Assembly (NCBI RefSeq): GCF_024158125.1
Contig: NZ_JAMZFT010000001.1
Span: forward strand, 930,001 to 994,000
DNA length: 64,000 nt
DNA from: Futiania mangrovi
GTDB lineage: Bacteria; Pseudomonadota; Alphaproteobacteria; Futianiales; Futianiaceae
Direction of reading: 5' to 3'
The notes beneath the pieces are model-generated. The model did no database searches, had not been told where the DNA came from, and saw nothing but the letters and a program-made list of their open reading frames with translations. Below are positions 49,916 through 60,529 of the stretch, piece by piece. A program made the position numbers and the translations under genes. Position 1 is the first letter of the stretch, and every line of letters starts with the position of its first letter.

Positions 49916-50269
49916 ATGGCACGCGAGAAACCCAAGGCCATTACCCTGACCGACCGCGCGGCGGACCGGATCAGGGCGATCATGGCGAAGTCCGAGACGC
50001 CGCTGGCGGGCCTGCGCCTGAGCGTGAAGAAGGGCGGCTGCGCCGGCATGGAATACACGATGGACTATGCGCAAGCCGCCGAGCCGGGCGACGAGATCGT
50101 CGAGGACAAGGGCGTCACGGTGATGATCGACCCCAAGGCGCTGCTTTTCCTGCTCGGCACGCAGATGGACTGGACGCAGGACAAGCTCTCCTCGGGCTTC
50201 GTGTTCAACAATCCGAACGTGGTCGACGCCTGCGGCTGCGGAGAGTCCGTCCGTTTCGCCGGGATGTGA
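49916..50269 (+). CDS. sufA: A-type Fe-S carrier SufA/IscA
   Basis: A 117-residue A-type carrier that delivers clusters to apoproteins. The three cluster-binding cysteines are C42 (KGGCAGMEY), C106 and C108 (DACGCGES), in the usual order. The fold regions ITLTDRAADRIRAIM and SGFVFNNPNVV are typical. It is the last clear suf gene; tenA follows 13 bases later in the same direction. Confidence 0.95.
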   Translation: MAREKPKAITLTDRAADRIRAIMAKSETPLAGLRLSVKKGGCAGMEYTMDYAQAAEPGDEIVEDKGVTVMIDPKALLFLLGTQMDWTQDKLSSGFVFNNPNVVDACGCGESVRFAGM

Positions 50270-50282
50270 GCGCGCACGCCCC

Positions 50283-50948
50283 ATGACCCTGTTCGACACG
50301 CTGAAGCGCGCCCGCGCGGACGATTGGCGCGCCTACACCGATCATGCCTTCGTGCGCGGAATGGCGGACGGCACGTTGCCCGAGCCGTGCTTCCGCCATT
50401 ACCTCGTGCAGGACTACCTGTTCCTCATTCATTTCGCGCGGGCCTACGGGCTGCTCGCCTTCAAGTCGGAACGGCTCTCCGACATGCGGGCGGCGGCGGC
50501 CACCATGCATGCAATCCTCGACCAGGAGATGCAGCTCCATGTGAAGCTCTGCGCCGAATGGGGGATTTCGGAGGCCGAGATGGAAGCCGCGCCGGAAGCC
50601 GGCGCGACCATGGCCTACACCCGCTATGTGCTTGAGCGGGGGCTGTCCGGCGACGCGCTCGACCTGCAGGTGGCGTTGAGCCCCTGCGTCATCGGCTATG
50701 GCGAGATCGCGGCGCGCCTGATGGCGGACCCGGGCACCAAGCGCGAGGGCAACCCCTACATGGTCTGGATCGGCGAGTACGCGGGCGAGGCCTATCAGCA
50801 GGTGGCCGCCGACGCCATCGCCGCGCTCGACCGCGGTGCGGAGGGGCGCGTGACGGAGGCGCGGATGCCCTCGCTCGCCCGCACCTTCGGGCAGGCGACC
50901 CGGCTCGAAGCCGCATTCTGGCAGATGGGCCTCGACCGCTCGCCCTGA
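50283..50948 (+). CDS. tenA: TenA family aminopyrimidine aminohydrolase / thiaminase II
   Basis: A 221-residue helical TenA protein that hydrolyses aminopyrimidine breakdown products of thiamine for salvage. The active-site cysteine is C135 in LSPCVIGYGEI. The catalytic pocket also has FRHYLVQDYLFLIHFARAY and YMVWIGEYAGEAY with the conserved glutamate. It follows sufA by 13 bases, so it may be read out of the suf operon; the biological link is unclear. With the thiS-thiG fusion it is the second thiamine gene in the window. Confidence 0.93.
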   Translation: MTLFDTLKRARADDWRAYTDHAFVRGMADGTLPEPCFRHYLVQDYLFLIHFARAYGLLAFKSERLSDMRAAAATMHAILDQEMQLHVKLCAEWGISEAEMEAAPEAGATMAYTRYVLERGLSGDALDLQVALSPCVIGYGEIAARLMADPGTKREGNPYMVWIGEYAGEAYQQVAADAIAALDRGAEGRVTEARMPSLARTFGQATRLEAAFWQMGLDRSP

Positions 50949-51104
50949 TGGAGAGCGCTGCCTCCGCAAGTCGCGCTGCGGCTGTGCGCCGCGGGCGCGA
51001 TCTGCTCCAGAACCCCTTTGGCCCTTGTTCGCGGGCGCAAAATATCCGCAATTAATGCGTGCTATTCTCGTGTAGAGGACAGGGGCGAGGGCAGGCAGGA
51101 CAAG

Positions 51105-51848
51105 ATGGCGGAAACGCAAGGCAGGGCAGGGGGCGGGGGCAGGCGGCGGAAGATCAAGCCGCCGCGTACGCCCTTGCTGAACCGCGCGCGCAACTATTTC
51201 CTGACGGGCCTCGTGGTCGCGGCGCCGGTCGGCATCACGATCTACCTCACCTGGTCGTTCGTCAGTTTCGTGGACAACCACGTCAAGCCGCTGATCCCGG
51301 CGGCCTATAATCCTGAAAGCTACCTGCCGTTCTCGGTGCCGGGGCTGGGGCTGATCTTCTCCATCCTGTTCCTGATCGTGCTGGGCTGGTTCACGGCCAA
51401 GACCTTCGGACGCACGCTCGTCACCTGGGGCGAGAACCTGGTCGACCGCATGCCCATCGTGCGCTCGATCTACAACGGGTTGAAGCAGATCATCGAGACG
51501 GTGCTCTCGCAGCAGAGCGCGTCCTTCCAGAAGGTCGCGATGATCGAATATCCGCGCAAGGGGCTTTGGGCGCTTGTGTTCGTCACGAGCGAGGCGAAGG
51601 GGGAGGTCGCGCACGCAACCAGGCAGGAACTCGTCGCGGTCTTCCTGCCGACGACGCCGAACCCGACGTCAGGCTTCCTGCTCTATGTGCCCAAGGAAGA
51701 CCTGCACGTCCTCGACATGACGGTTGAGCAGGCGGCCAAGCTGATCATCTCAGGCGGCATGGTGGTGCCGCCCGCACCCGGAACGCCGGAGGCCGCGGCG
51801 GCCGCGGCGAAGGCGCGTGCCCGGCGCAAGCCGGTGGCGGCTGGCTGA
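51105..51848 (+). CDS. DUF502 family membrane protein
   Basis: A 247-residue inner-membrane protein of the DUF502 family (PF04367). Basic start (RRRKIKPPRTPLLNRARN), then two membrane helices, about 43-68 (YFLTGLVVAAPVGITIYLTW) and 85-105 (LGLIFSILFLIVLGWFT). Then come the conserved MPIVRSIYNGLKQIIETVL, VAMIEYPRKGLWALVFVT, PTTPNPTSGFLLYVPKED and MTVEQAAKLIISGGMV. Function is unknown. ATG 51105 was chosen for its AGGACAAG ribosome site; the open extension to 51018 adds nothing conserved. The 156-base gap to tenA holds no gene. It converges with recG (9-base gap). Confidence 0.9.
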   Translation: MAETQGRAGGGGRRRKIKPPRTPLLNRARNYFLTGLVVAAPVGITIYLTWSFVSFVDNHVKPLIPAAYNPESYLPFSVPGLGLIFSILFLIVLGWFTAKTFGRTLVTWGENLVDRMPIVRSIYNGLKQIIETVLSQQSASFQKVAMIEYPRKGLWALVFVTSEAKGEVAHATRQELVAVFLPTTPNPTSGFLLYVPKEDLHVLDMTVEQAAKLIISGGMVVPPAPGTPEAAAAAAKARARRKPVAAG

Positions 51849-51857
51849 TCCCCCAGC

Positions 51858-53945
<2,088 letters not shown>

Positions 53946-54072
53946 CTTGCCCCTTGAATTGATCGATCCTGGCCGCCCGGCGGCTGACAGGACGCCCTCA
54001 GGGGTCTATATCACGCACGCGGCGCGGCGCGAGGCCTCGCGTTGCAGGCACAACCCGACACGGAGACGACCC

Positions 54073-54363
54073 ATGACCCAGGCCGAGACCCAACCGGACG
54101 CTGCGGAGACGCGGCTGAAGCGCCTGCGTTTCCGGGCGTGGCACCGCGGGATCAAGGAGATGGACATCATCCTCGGCTCCTTCGCGGACAAGGAACTGGC
54201 GGGGCTCGGCGCGGACGACCTCGACCGGTTCGAGGCGTTGCTCGAAGTGCCGGACACCCAGCTCTACAACTGGGTGAGCGGGCGCGAGCCCGTGGAGGAC
54301 GCACACGATCACGACCTCTTCCGCCGCATCTGCGCCTTCGAAGACCTGTCCAGCCGGATCTGA
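54073..54363 (+). CDS. sdhE: Succinate dehydrogenase assembly factor SdhE (DUF339/CptB)
   Basis: A 96-residue small helical protein. The diagnostic RGxxE motif appears in WHRGIKEMDIILG, followed by DLDRFEALLEVPDTQLYNW. SdhE proteins promote covalent FAD attachment to SdhA (and fumarate reductase). It is found upstream of mfd in many alphaproteobacteria; here mfd begins five bases after its stop, so both are probably co-transcribed. Confidence 0.94.
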   Translation: MTQAETQPDAAETRLKRLRFRAWHRGIKEMDIILGSFADKELAGLGADDLDRFEALLEVPDTQLYNWVSGREPVEDAHDHDLFRRICAFEDLSSRI

Positions 54364-54368
54364 GACCC

Positions 54369-57300
54369 GTGGATACGCGCATCGTTGAAGCATCCGGGCG
54401 GCTGACGCTCGCGGGCGTGCCCGAAGGGGCCGACGCGCTTCTGCTCGCCGACATGGCGCGGGCGGAAGGCGGCCCCGTGCTGCACCTGGCGCGCGACGCC
54501 TCCCGCATGGCCGCGACACTCGATGCGCTGCAGTTCTTCGCGCCCGATGTCGTTGCACTCGCCTTTCCCTCCTGGGACTGTCTGCCCTACGACCGCGTGA
54601 GCCCCAGTCCTGAGATCGCGGCGACGCGGCTTGCGACGCTCGCCCACCTCGCCACGGGCAAGCGCGTGCCGACGGTGGTGGTGGCCAGCGTCAATGCGTT
54701 CCTTCAGCGCGTGCCGGTGCCGGAGACGTTGGCGGGGTCCACGCTCGCGCTCGCCGCGGGCAATGTCATCTCGACGGACGAGCTGATGGGGTTCTTCGCG
54801 CGCAACGGCTACGGCCGCGTCGGCACGGTGCGCGCGCCGGGCGATTTCGCGGTGCGCGGCGGCATCGTCGACCTGTGGCCCGCGGGGCTGGAGGAGCCGA
54901 TCCGCCTCGACTTCTTCGGCGACACGCTGGAGACGATCCGCACCTTCGACGCCGACAGCCAGAAAACGACGGGCCAGGTCGCGCGGCTGATGCTCGCGCC
55001 CGCGAGCGAGGTGCAGCTGACAGAGGAGACGATCCGCCGGTTCCGGCGCGAATATGTCTCGCTGTTCGGCGCGGTGACGGGGGCCGATCCGCTCTACGAG
55101 GCAGTGAGCGCGGGCCAGCGCCACCAGGGCATGGAGCATTGGCTGCCGCTCTTCCACGCGGAGATGGGCACGCTCGCCGACCATGTGCCGGGCGCCCCCG
55201 TCACGCTGGACTTCCAGGCGGCGGAGGCGCGCGACGAGCGTATCCGCGACTACCGCGACTATTACGACGCGCGCGCGGCCTATGACACGGGCAAGGGCGG
55301 CATTCCGGCCTACCGCCCGGTGCCGCCGGAACGGCTCTACCTCGACGCTGACGAGTGGGAGGCGGTGCTCGCGGACCGGCGCGTCCGTCAGATTCACCCG
55401 CACGCCATGCCGGAGAGCGGGACGGTCATCGACCTCGGCGGCCGTCCGGGCCGCGACTTCGCGCCGGAGCGGCGGCAGGAAGGCACAAATGTCTTCCATG
55501 CACTGGTGGATCATCTGAAAGATCTCGCCCGCGGAGGACGCAATGTCTTCGTGGCAAGCTACAGCGAGGGGGCGCGGGAGCGTCTGACCGGCCTTCTGAA
55601 GGACCACGGGGCGGAGATCGTCGTCCCCGTCGACCGGTGGGAGGCGGACGGCAGGCTGCCCAAGGGCGGCGTCGGCGTGATGGTGCTGGGCCTCGACCAC
55701 GGCTTCGAGACGCCCGGTTTCGCCGTGGTGTCGGAGCAGGATGTGCTGGGCGACCGCCTTGTGCGCGCGGGCCGCAAGCAGCGCCGGGCGGAGAACTTCC
55801 TGCAGGAGGTGTCGAGCCTGCACCACGGCGACCTCGTGGTGCACGTCGACCACGGCATCGGGCGCTACCTCGGCCTCGAGACGATCACGGTCATGGACGC
55901 GCCGCACGACTGCCTGATGATCGAATATCACGGCGGCGACAAGCTCTATCTGCCGGTCGAGAACCTGGAGCTTCTGACCCGCTACGGCTCGGAGGAGATG
56001 GACGTCACGCTCGACCGCCTCGGCGGCGGCGCGTGGCAGGCCCGCAAGGCCCGCCTCAAGGAGCGGATCAAGGAGCTGGCCGACCAGCTCATCAAGGTCG
56101 CGGCGCTGCGCGCGCTCAAGACGACGGAGGGGGTGGCTCCGCCGCACGGCCTGTACGAGGAGTTCTGCGCCCGCTTCCCCTACGAGGAGACCGAGGACCA
56201 GCAGCGCGCCATCGCGGACGTTCTCACCGACCTCGGTTCGGGTCACCCGATGGACCGCCTCGTCTGCGGCGACGTGGGTTTCGGCAAGACGGAAATCGCG
56301 CTGCGGGCGGCCTTCATCATGGCGATGCAGGGCCGCCAGGTCGCGGTCGTGGTGCCGACAACTCTGCTCGCGCGCCAGCACTACAAGGGCTTCGTCGAAC
56401 GCTTCAAGGGCTGGCCCGTGCGCATCGGCCAGCTTTCGCGCATGGTCGGCGCGAAGGAGCAGGCGGCGACCCGCGCCGGCATCGCCGACGGCACGGTCGA
56501 CATCGTGATCGGCACGCACGCGCTGCTGGGCAAGCAGGTCGCGTTCAAGGACCTCGGTCTTCTCGTCATCGACGAGGAGCAGCACTTCGGCGTCCAGCAC
56601 AAGGAGCGGCTGAAGCAGTTGCGTGCCGACGTGCACGTCCTGACGCTCACCGCGACGCCCATTCCGCGCACGATGCAGCTTGCCATGACCGGCGTTCGGG
56701 AGCTGTCGATCATCGCCACGCCGCCGGTGGACCGGCTGGCGGTGCGGACCTATGTCGCGCCCTTCGATCCCGTGACGGTGCGCGAGGCGCTGCTGCGCGA
56801 GAAGTACCGCGGCGGGCAGAGCTTCGTGGTGGTGCCGCGCATCGCCGACCTCGCCGCCATGGAGGCGTTCCTGAAGGACGAGGTGCCGGAGGTGCGCTAT
56901 GCCATTGCGCACGGGCAGATGGCGGCTGGCGCGCTCGACGAGATCATGAACGCCTTCTACGACGGCGCCTACGACGTGCTCTTGTCGACGTCGATCGTGG
57001 AATCGGGCCTCGACATCCCGACCGCGAACACGATGATCGTGCACCGGGCGGACATGTTCGGCCTGGCGCAACTCTACCAGATCCGCGGGCGCATCGGGCG
57101 GGCCAAGGCGCGCGCCTACGCGCACCTCACGACGGTGCCGAACAAGAAGCTCACGCCCGCGGCGGAGCGGCGGCTCAGGGTGCTGCAATCGCTCGACACG
57201 CTGGGGGCGGGGTTCTCTCTGGCAAGCCACGACCTCGACATTCGCGGCGCGGGCAATTTGCTGGGCGAGGAGCAGTCGGGCCACGTCAAGGAGGTGGGCT

Positions 57301-57845
57301 TCGAGCTTTACCAGCACATGCTGGAGGAAGCGGTCGCCCAGATGCGCGCGGGCGAGCTCGACCTCGAACTCGACACGAAATGGTCGCCGCAGATCAATCT
57401 CGGCGCGGCGGTGCTGATCCCGGAGCACTATGTCTCCGACCTCGACCTGCGGCTGACGCTCTACCGCCGCCTCGCCGATATCGAGGACGACGCCGGGATC
57501 GAAGCCATCGCGGCGGAGATGATCGACCGCTTCGGGCCGCTGCCGCCGGAGGTCGCGCAATTGCTGGAGGTCGTGCGCATCAAGGCCGTCTGCCGTCGCG
57601 CGGGCATCGCCAAGATCGACGCGGGGCCGAAGGGCATCATCGTCAGCTTCCGCGAGGACCATTTCGCAAATCCGGCGGGCCTCGTGGAGTTCCTGGCGCG
57701 GGAGCGGGGCGGGGCGAAACTGCGTCCCGACCACAAGCTGGTGCTGGCGCGCGCCTGGGAAAGCGTGGCCGAGCGGCTGAAAGGCACGCTCAACGTCGCC
57801 CGCACGCTCGCCGGGATCGCGGAGGCCGCGCAGGCGGCGGCCTAG
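54369..57845 (+). CDS. mfd: Transcription-repair coupling factor Mfd
   Basis: A 1158-residue translocase that removes stalled RNA polymerase at lesions and recruits UvrA. The N-terminal UvrB-like module has FPSWDCLPYDRVSPSPEIAA. The RNA polymerase interaction domain contains HHGDLVVHVDHGIGRYLGLE. The RecG-like motor has GDVGFGKTEIALRAAF (Walker A), DEEQHFGVQHKERLK, TATPIPRTMQLAMTGVRELS and QIRGRIGRAKARAYAHL, and the C-terminal TRCF domain ends the protein. Start is the GTG at 54369; the next methionine would delete conserved sequence. Confidence 0.96.
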   Translation: MDTRIVEASGRLTLAGVPEGADALLLADMARAEGGPVLHLARDASRMAATLDALQFFAPDVVALAFPSWDCLPYDRVSPSPEIAATRLATLAHLATGKRVPTVVVASVNAFLQRVPVPETLAGSTLALAAGNVISTDELMGFFARNGYGRVGTVRAPGDFAVRGGIVDLWPAGLEEPIRLDFFGDTLETIRTFDADSQKTTGQVARLMLAPASEVQLTEETIRRFRREYVSLFGAVTGADPLYEAVSAGQRHQGMEHWLPLFHAEMGTLADHVPGAPVTLDFQAAEARDERIRDYRDYYDARAAYDTGKGGIPAYRPVPPERLYLDADEWEAVLADRRVRQIHPHAMPESGTVIDLGGRPGRDFAPERRQEGTNVFHALVDHLKDLARGGRNVFVASYSEGARERLTGLLKDHGAEIVVPVDRWEADGRLPKGGVGVMVLGLDHGFETPGFAVVSEQDVLGDRLVRAGRKQRRAENFLQEVSSLHHGDLVVHVDHGIGRYLGLETITVMDAPHDCLMIEYHGGDKLYLPVENLELLTRYGSEEMDVTLDRLGGGAWQARKARLKERIKELADQLIKVAALRALKTTEGVAPPHGLYEEFCARFPYEETEDQQRAIADVLTDLGSGHPMDRLVCGDVGFGKTEIALRAAFIMAMQGRQVAVVVPTTLLARQHYKGFVERFKGWPVRIGQLSRMVGAKEQAATRAGIADGTVDIVIGTHALLGKQVAFKDLGLLVIDEEQHFGVQHKERLKQLRADVHVLTLTATPIPRTMQLAMTGVRELSIIATPPVDRLAVRTYVAPFDPVTVREALLREKYRGGQSFVVVPRIADLAAMEAFLKDEVPEVRYAIAHGQMAAGALDEIMNAFYDGAYDVLLSTSIVESGLDIPTANTMIVHRADMFGLAQLYQIRGRIGRAKARAYAHLTTVPNKKLTPAAERRLRVLQSLDTLGAGFSLASHDLDIRGAGNLLGEEQSGHVKEVGFELYQHMLEEAVAQMRAGELDLELDTKWSPQINLGAAVLIPEHYVSDLDLRLTLYRRLADIEDDAGIEAIAAEMIDRFGPLPPEVAQLLEVVRIKAVCRRAGIAKIDAGPKGIIVSFREDHFANPAGLVEFLARERGGAKLRPDHKLVLARAWESVAERLKGTLNVARTLAGIAEAAQAAA

Positions 57846-57854
57846 ACAGGCGCG

Positions 57855-58529
57855 TCAGTTCTCGCCGCCGATGTCGTCGTCGTCCTGCGCGCGGATCTGC
57901 AGCAGCAGGTCCTCGATCTTGTCGAACACCTCGAGGAAGACGGAGGTGTCCTGCGCGCCCGTCACGAGGATGCGGTCCTCGAAGATGAAGGCGGGAACGC
58001 CCTGGATGCCCATCTGCCGGGCGGTCCGGTCCTCCGCCTCGATGGAGTCGCGGTCGGTCCCGTTCGCCAGAAGCTCCGCCACCAGAACGGGGTCGAGGCC
58101 CGCTTCGCCTGCGGCTGCCACCAGAACCTCGGGGTCGCCGATGTCCTCGCCCTCCTCGAAATATTTCTGGAAGAGCAGGGTGACCATCGCGTCCTGCTGG
58201 CCCACGCCGCGCGCCCAGCGGATCAGCCGGTGGCTGTCGAGCGTGTTGGGCGTGCGTGCGATCATGTCGAAGCGCAGATCGAGGCCTTCGCCCTCGGCCG
58301 CCTGGCGCACGGGGGCGTAGGCGGCACGCGCGCCGGCCTCCCCGCCGAACTTGGCCTTGAGATAGGTCTCCCGGTCCATGCCGCCGTCGGGCATCTCCGG
58401 GTTGAGCTGGAAGGGCCGCCAGGTGATGTCGAAGTCGATCTCCGGCCGCTCGGCGCGGGCGCGGTCGAAGCGCTGCTTGCCGATGTAGCACCAGGGGCAG
58501 ATCGTGTCGGAAATGATGTCCACTTTCAT
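57855..58529 (-). CDS. DsbA family oxidoreductase, FrnE-like
   Basis: A 224-residue thioredoxin-fold protein without signal peptide, hence cytoplasmic. The redox motif is CPWC at residues 11-14 (DTICPWCYIGKQRF), and the cis-proline site is IQGVPAFIF. The large helical insertion and FQLNPEMPDGGMDRETYLKAKFG fit the FrnE / 2-hydroxychromene isomerase-like branch. An acidic tail (QDDDDIGGEN) ends it. It may act as a thiol oxidoreductase under oxidative stress, as in Deinococcus FrnE; that role is inference. It converges with mfd, nine bases apart. Confidence 0.9.
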   Translation of the reverse strand: MKVDIISDTICPWCYIGKQRFDRARAERPEIDFDITWRPFQLNPEMPDGGMDRETYLKAKFGGEAGARAAYAPVRQAAEGEGLDLRFDMIARTPNTLDSHRLIRWARGVGQQDAMVTLLFQKYFEEGEDIGDPEVLVAAAGEAGLDPVLVAELLANGTDRDSIEAEDRTARQMGIQGVPAFIFEDRILVTGAQDTSVFLEVFDKIEDLLLQIRAQDDDDIGGEN

Positions 58530-58601
58530 GTGCGCCTCCTTGGGCTTTCGGCTAGGGTCCATGCCACGTAATGCTGACAAAAGGCAATGGGAGGGGATGT
58601 G

Positions 58602-59363
58602 ATGGGCTTTTCTGCCGATCTTTCGGGAAAGATCGCGCTGGTGACGGGCGCGACGAGCGGCCTGGGGGAGCGGTTCGCCCGCGTTCTGGCGAAAAACGGC
58701 GCGGCCGTCGCCATCACGGGGCGGCGCGTCGAACGTCTGGAGAAGCTGAAGACGGAGATCGAGGCGGCGGGCGGCAAGGCCTTCATCCACCCGCTCGACG
58801 TGACCGACGTGGGCTCGATCCGCGCATGCGTCGACAATGTGTGGGAGCAGTTCGGCCCCATCGACATCCTCATCAACAATTCGGGCATCGGGGAGCCGAC
58901 GCTCGCCACGGATTTCACGCCCGAGCACTATGACAAGGTGATGGATACCAACGCGCGCGGGGCGTTCTTCGTGGCGCAGGCGGTCGCAAAACGCATGATC
59001 GCCGCGGGCCGGCCGGGCAAGATCACGACGGTCGCCTCGCTCGCCGCCATCGACGTCGTGAAGGGCCTGTCGGTCTATGCCATGTCCAAGGCGGCCGCCG
59101 CGCACATGACGCGGGCGCTGGCGCTCGAATGGGCGCGCTTCGGCATCGACGTGAACGCGATCTGCCCCGGCTATATCGTGACGGAGATCAACGAGGGCAC
59201 CTGGGAGACCGACCTCGGCAAGAAGATGATCGCGGGCTTCCCGCGAAAGCGCATCGGCAAGCCGGAGGATCTGGACGGCCTGATCCTGCTGCTGTCCTCG
59301 CCGGACAACGGCTTCATGACCGGATCGGTCATCGTGGTCGACGACGGCCAGTCGCTGGGTTGA
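58602..59363 (+). CDS. Short-chain dehydrogenase/reductase
   Basis: A 253-residue classical SDR. The cofactor motif is TGATSGLG at residues 15-22, NNSG near 92-95, and the catalytic triad S146, Y159 and K163 (YAMSK). R41/R42 after the second strand (ITGRRVERL) suggest NADP(H) preference. It ends with [12 protein letters not shown], the usual family terminus. Substrate is unknown; the adjacent racemase-like gene, 13 bases downstream, points to acyl-CoA or fatty/branched-chain metabolism. GAGGGGA lies before the chosen ATG; an ATG-like start at 58587 is also in frame. Confidence 0.9.
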   Translation: MGFSADLSGKIALVTGATSGLGERFARVLAKNGAAVAITGRRVERLEKLKTEIEAAGGKAFIHPLDVTDVGSIRACVDNVWEQFGPIDILINNSGIGEPTLATDFTPEHYDKVMDTNARGAFFVAQAVAKRMIAAGRPGKITTVASLAAIDVVKGLSVYAMSKAAAAHMTRALALEWARFGIDVNAICPGYIVTEINEGTWETDLGKKMIAGFPRKRIGKPEDLDGLILLLSSPDNGFMTGSVIVVDDGQSLG

Positions 59364-59376
59364 GGGGAGAGGTGCA

Positions 59377-60510
59377 ATGGCTGGACCGTTGAGCGGGCTG
59401 CGCATCATCGAGATGGAGGGGCTGGGACCGGGGCCGTTCTGCGGCATGATGCTGGCCGACCAGGGGGCGGAGGTCCTGCGCATCTCGCGCAAGGGCGCAG
59501 GCGCCAAGCTGGGACGCGAAAAGGGCGACGTGATGGCGCGCGGACGCCGCGTGGTGCGCCTCGACCTCAAGAAGCCTGAGGCGGTCGAGGCAGTGCTCGC
59601 GCTGGCCGAGGCGGCCGACGGCCTGATCGAGGGGTTCCGCCCCGGCGTGATGGAGCGGCTGGGGCTCGGCCCCGACGCCATGCTCACCCGCAACCCGCGC
59701 CTCGTCTACGGCCGCATGACCGGCTGGGGGCAGGACGGGCCGCTCGCCCACACCGCGGGTCACGACATCAATTACATCGCGCTGACCGGCGCGCTGCACG
59801 CCATCGGCACGGCGGAGACGCCGGTCGTGCCGCTCAATCTCGTGGGAGACTTCGGTGGCGGGGGCATGATGCTCGCCTTCGGGATGGTGTCTGCGCTCCT
59901 CAACGCCGCGCGCACCGGCAAGGGGCAGGTGGTGGACGCGGCCATGACCGACGGGTCGGCGGCGCTGATGGCCATCATCCACGGCTTCCATGCCCAAGGC
60001 GCGTGGGAAGACCGGCGCGCGGCCAACATGCTGGACGGCGGCGCGCACTTCTACGGCGTGTACGAATGCAAGGACGGCAAGCACCTCGCCGTAGGATCGA
60101 TCGAGCCGCAGTTCTACGCCATCCTGCGCGACAAGCTGCGGCTTGCCGGCGCCGACTTCGACGACCAGCACGACCGGGCGAAATGGCCGGCGCTGAAGGA
60201 GAAGGTGGCCGCCGCGATCCGCACCCGCACGCGCGACGAATGGGCGGCGGTGTTCGCCGACACGGACGCCTGCGTGGCGCCTGTGCTCTCGCTGGAGGAG
60301 GCACCCGCGCACCCGCACAACGCCGCGCGCGGCACCTATGTCGTGGTCGACGGCGTGGTGCAGCCTGCGCCCGCGCCGCGCTTCTCCGCCACGCCTGCAG
60401 ATGTGCCGAGGGCCGCACCGGGTCATGGGGAGAGCGATCTTGCCGCACTGCGCGACTGGGGCCTGGCGGGGGAGACGGTTGAGAGCCTGAAGGCCGCGGG
60501 GGCCGCGTGA
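59377..60510 (+). CDS. CaiB/BaiF family III protein, alpha-methylacyl-CoA racemase-like
   Basis: A 377-residue family III CoA-transferase fold protein. The start [20 protein letters not shown] fits the alpha-methylacyl-CoA racemase branch. Residues H129 ([10 protein letters not shown]), D158 ([10 protein letters not shown]) and E243 (GSIEPQFYA) coincide closely with the catalytic H126, D156 and E241 of the Mycobacterium tuberculosis racemase. It would epimerise 2-methyl-branched acyl-CoA before beta-oxidation. It is 13 bases after the SDR gene and likely co-transcribed with it. Confidence 0.88.
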   Translation: MAGPLSGLRIIEMEGLGPGPFCGMMLADQGAEVLRISRKGAGAKLGREKGDVMARGRRVVRLDLKKPEAVEAVLALAEAADGLIEGFRPGVMERLGLGPDAMLTRNPRLVYGRMTGWGQDGPLAHTAGHDINYIALTGALHAIGTAETPVVPLNLVGDFGGGGMMLAFGMVSALLNAARTGKGQVVDAAMTDGSAALMAIIHGFHAQGAWEDRRAANMLDGGAHFYGVYECKDGKHLAVGSIEPQFYAILRDKLRLAGADFDDQHDRAKWPALKEKVAAAIRTRTRDEWAAVFADTDACVAPVLSLEEAPAHPHNAARGTYVVVDGVVQPAPAPRFSATPADVPRAAPGHGESDLAALRDWGLAGETVESLKAAGAA

Positions 60511-60529
60511 GACGGCGGTGGAGGGACGG

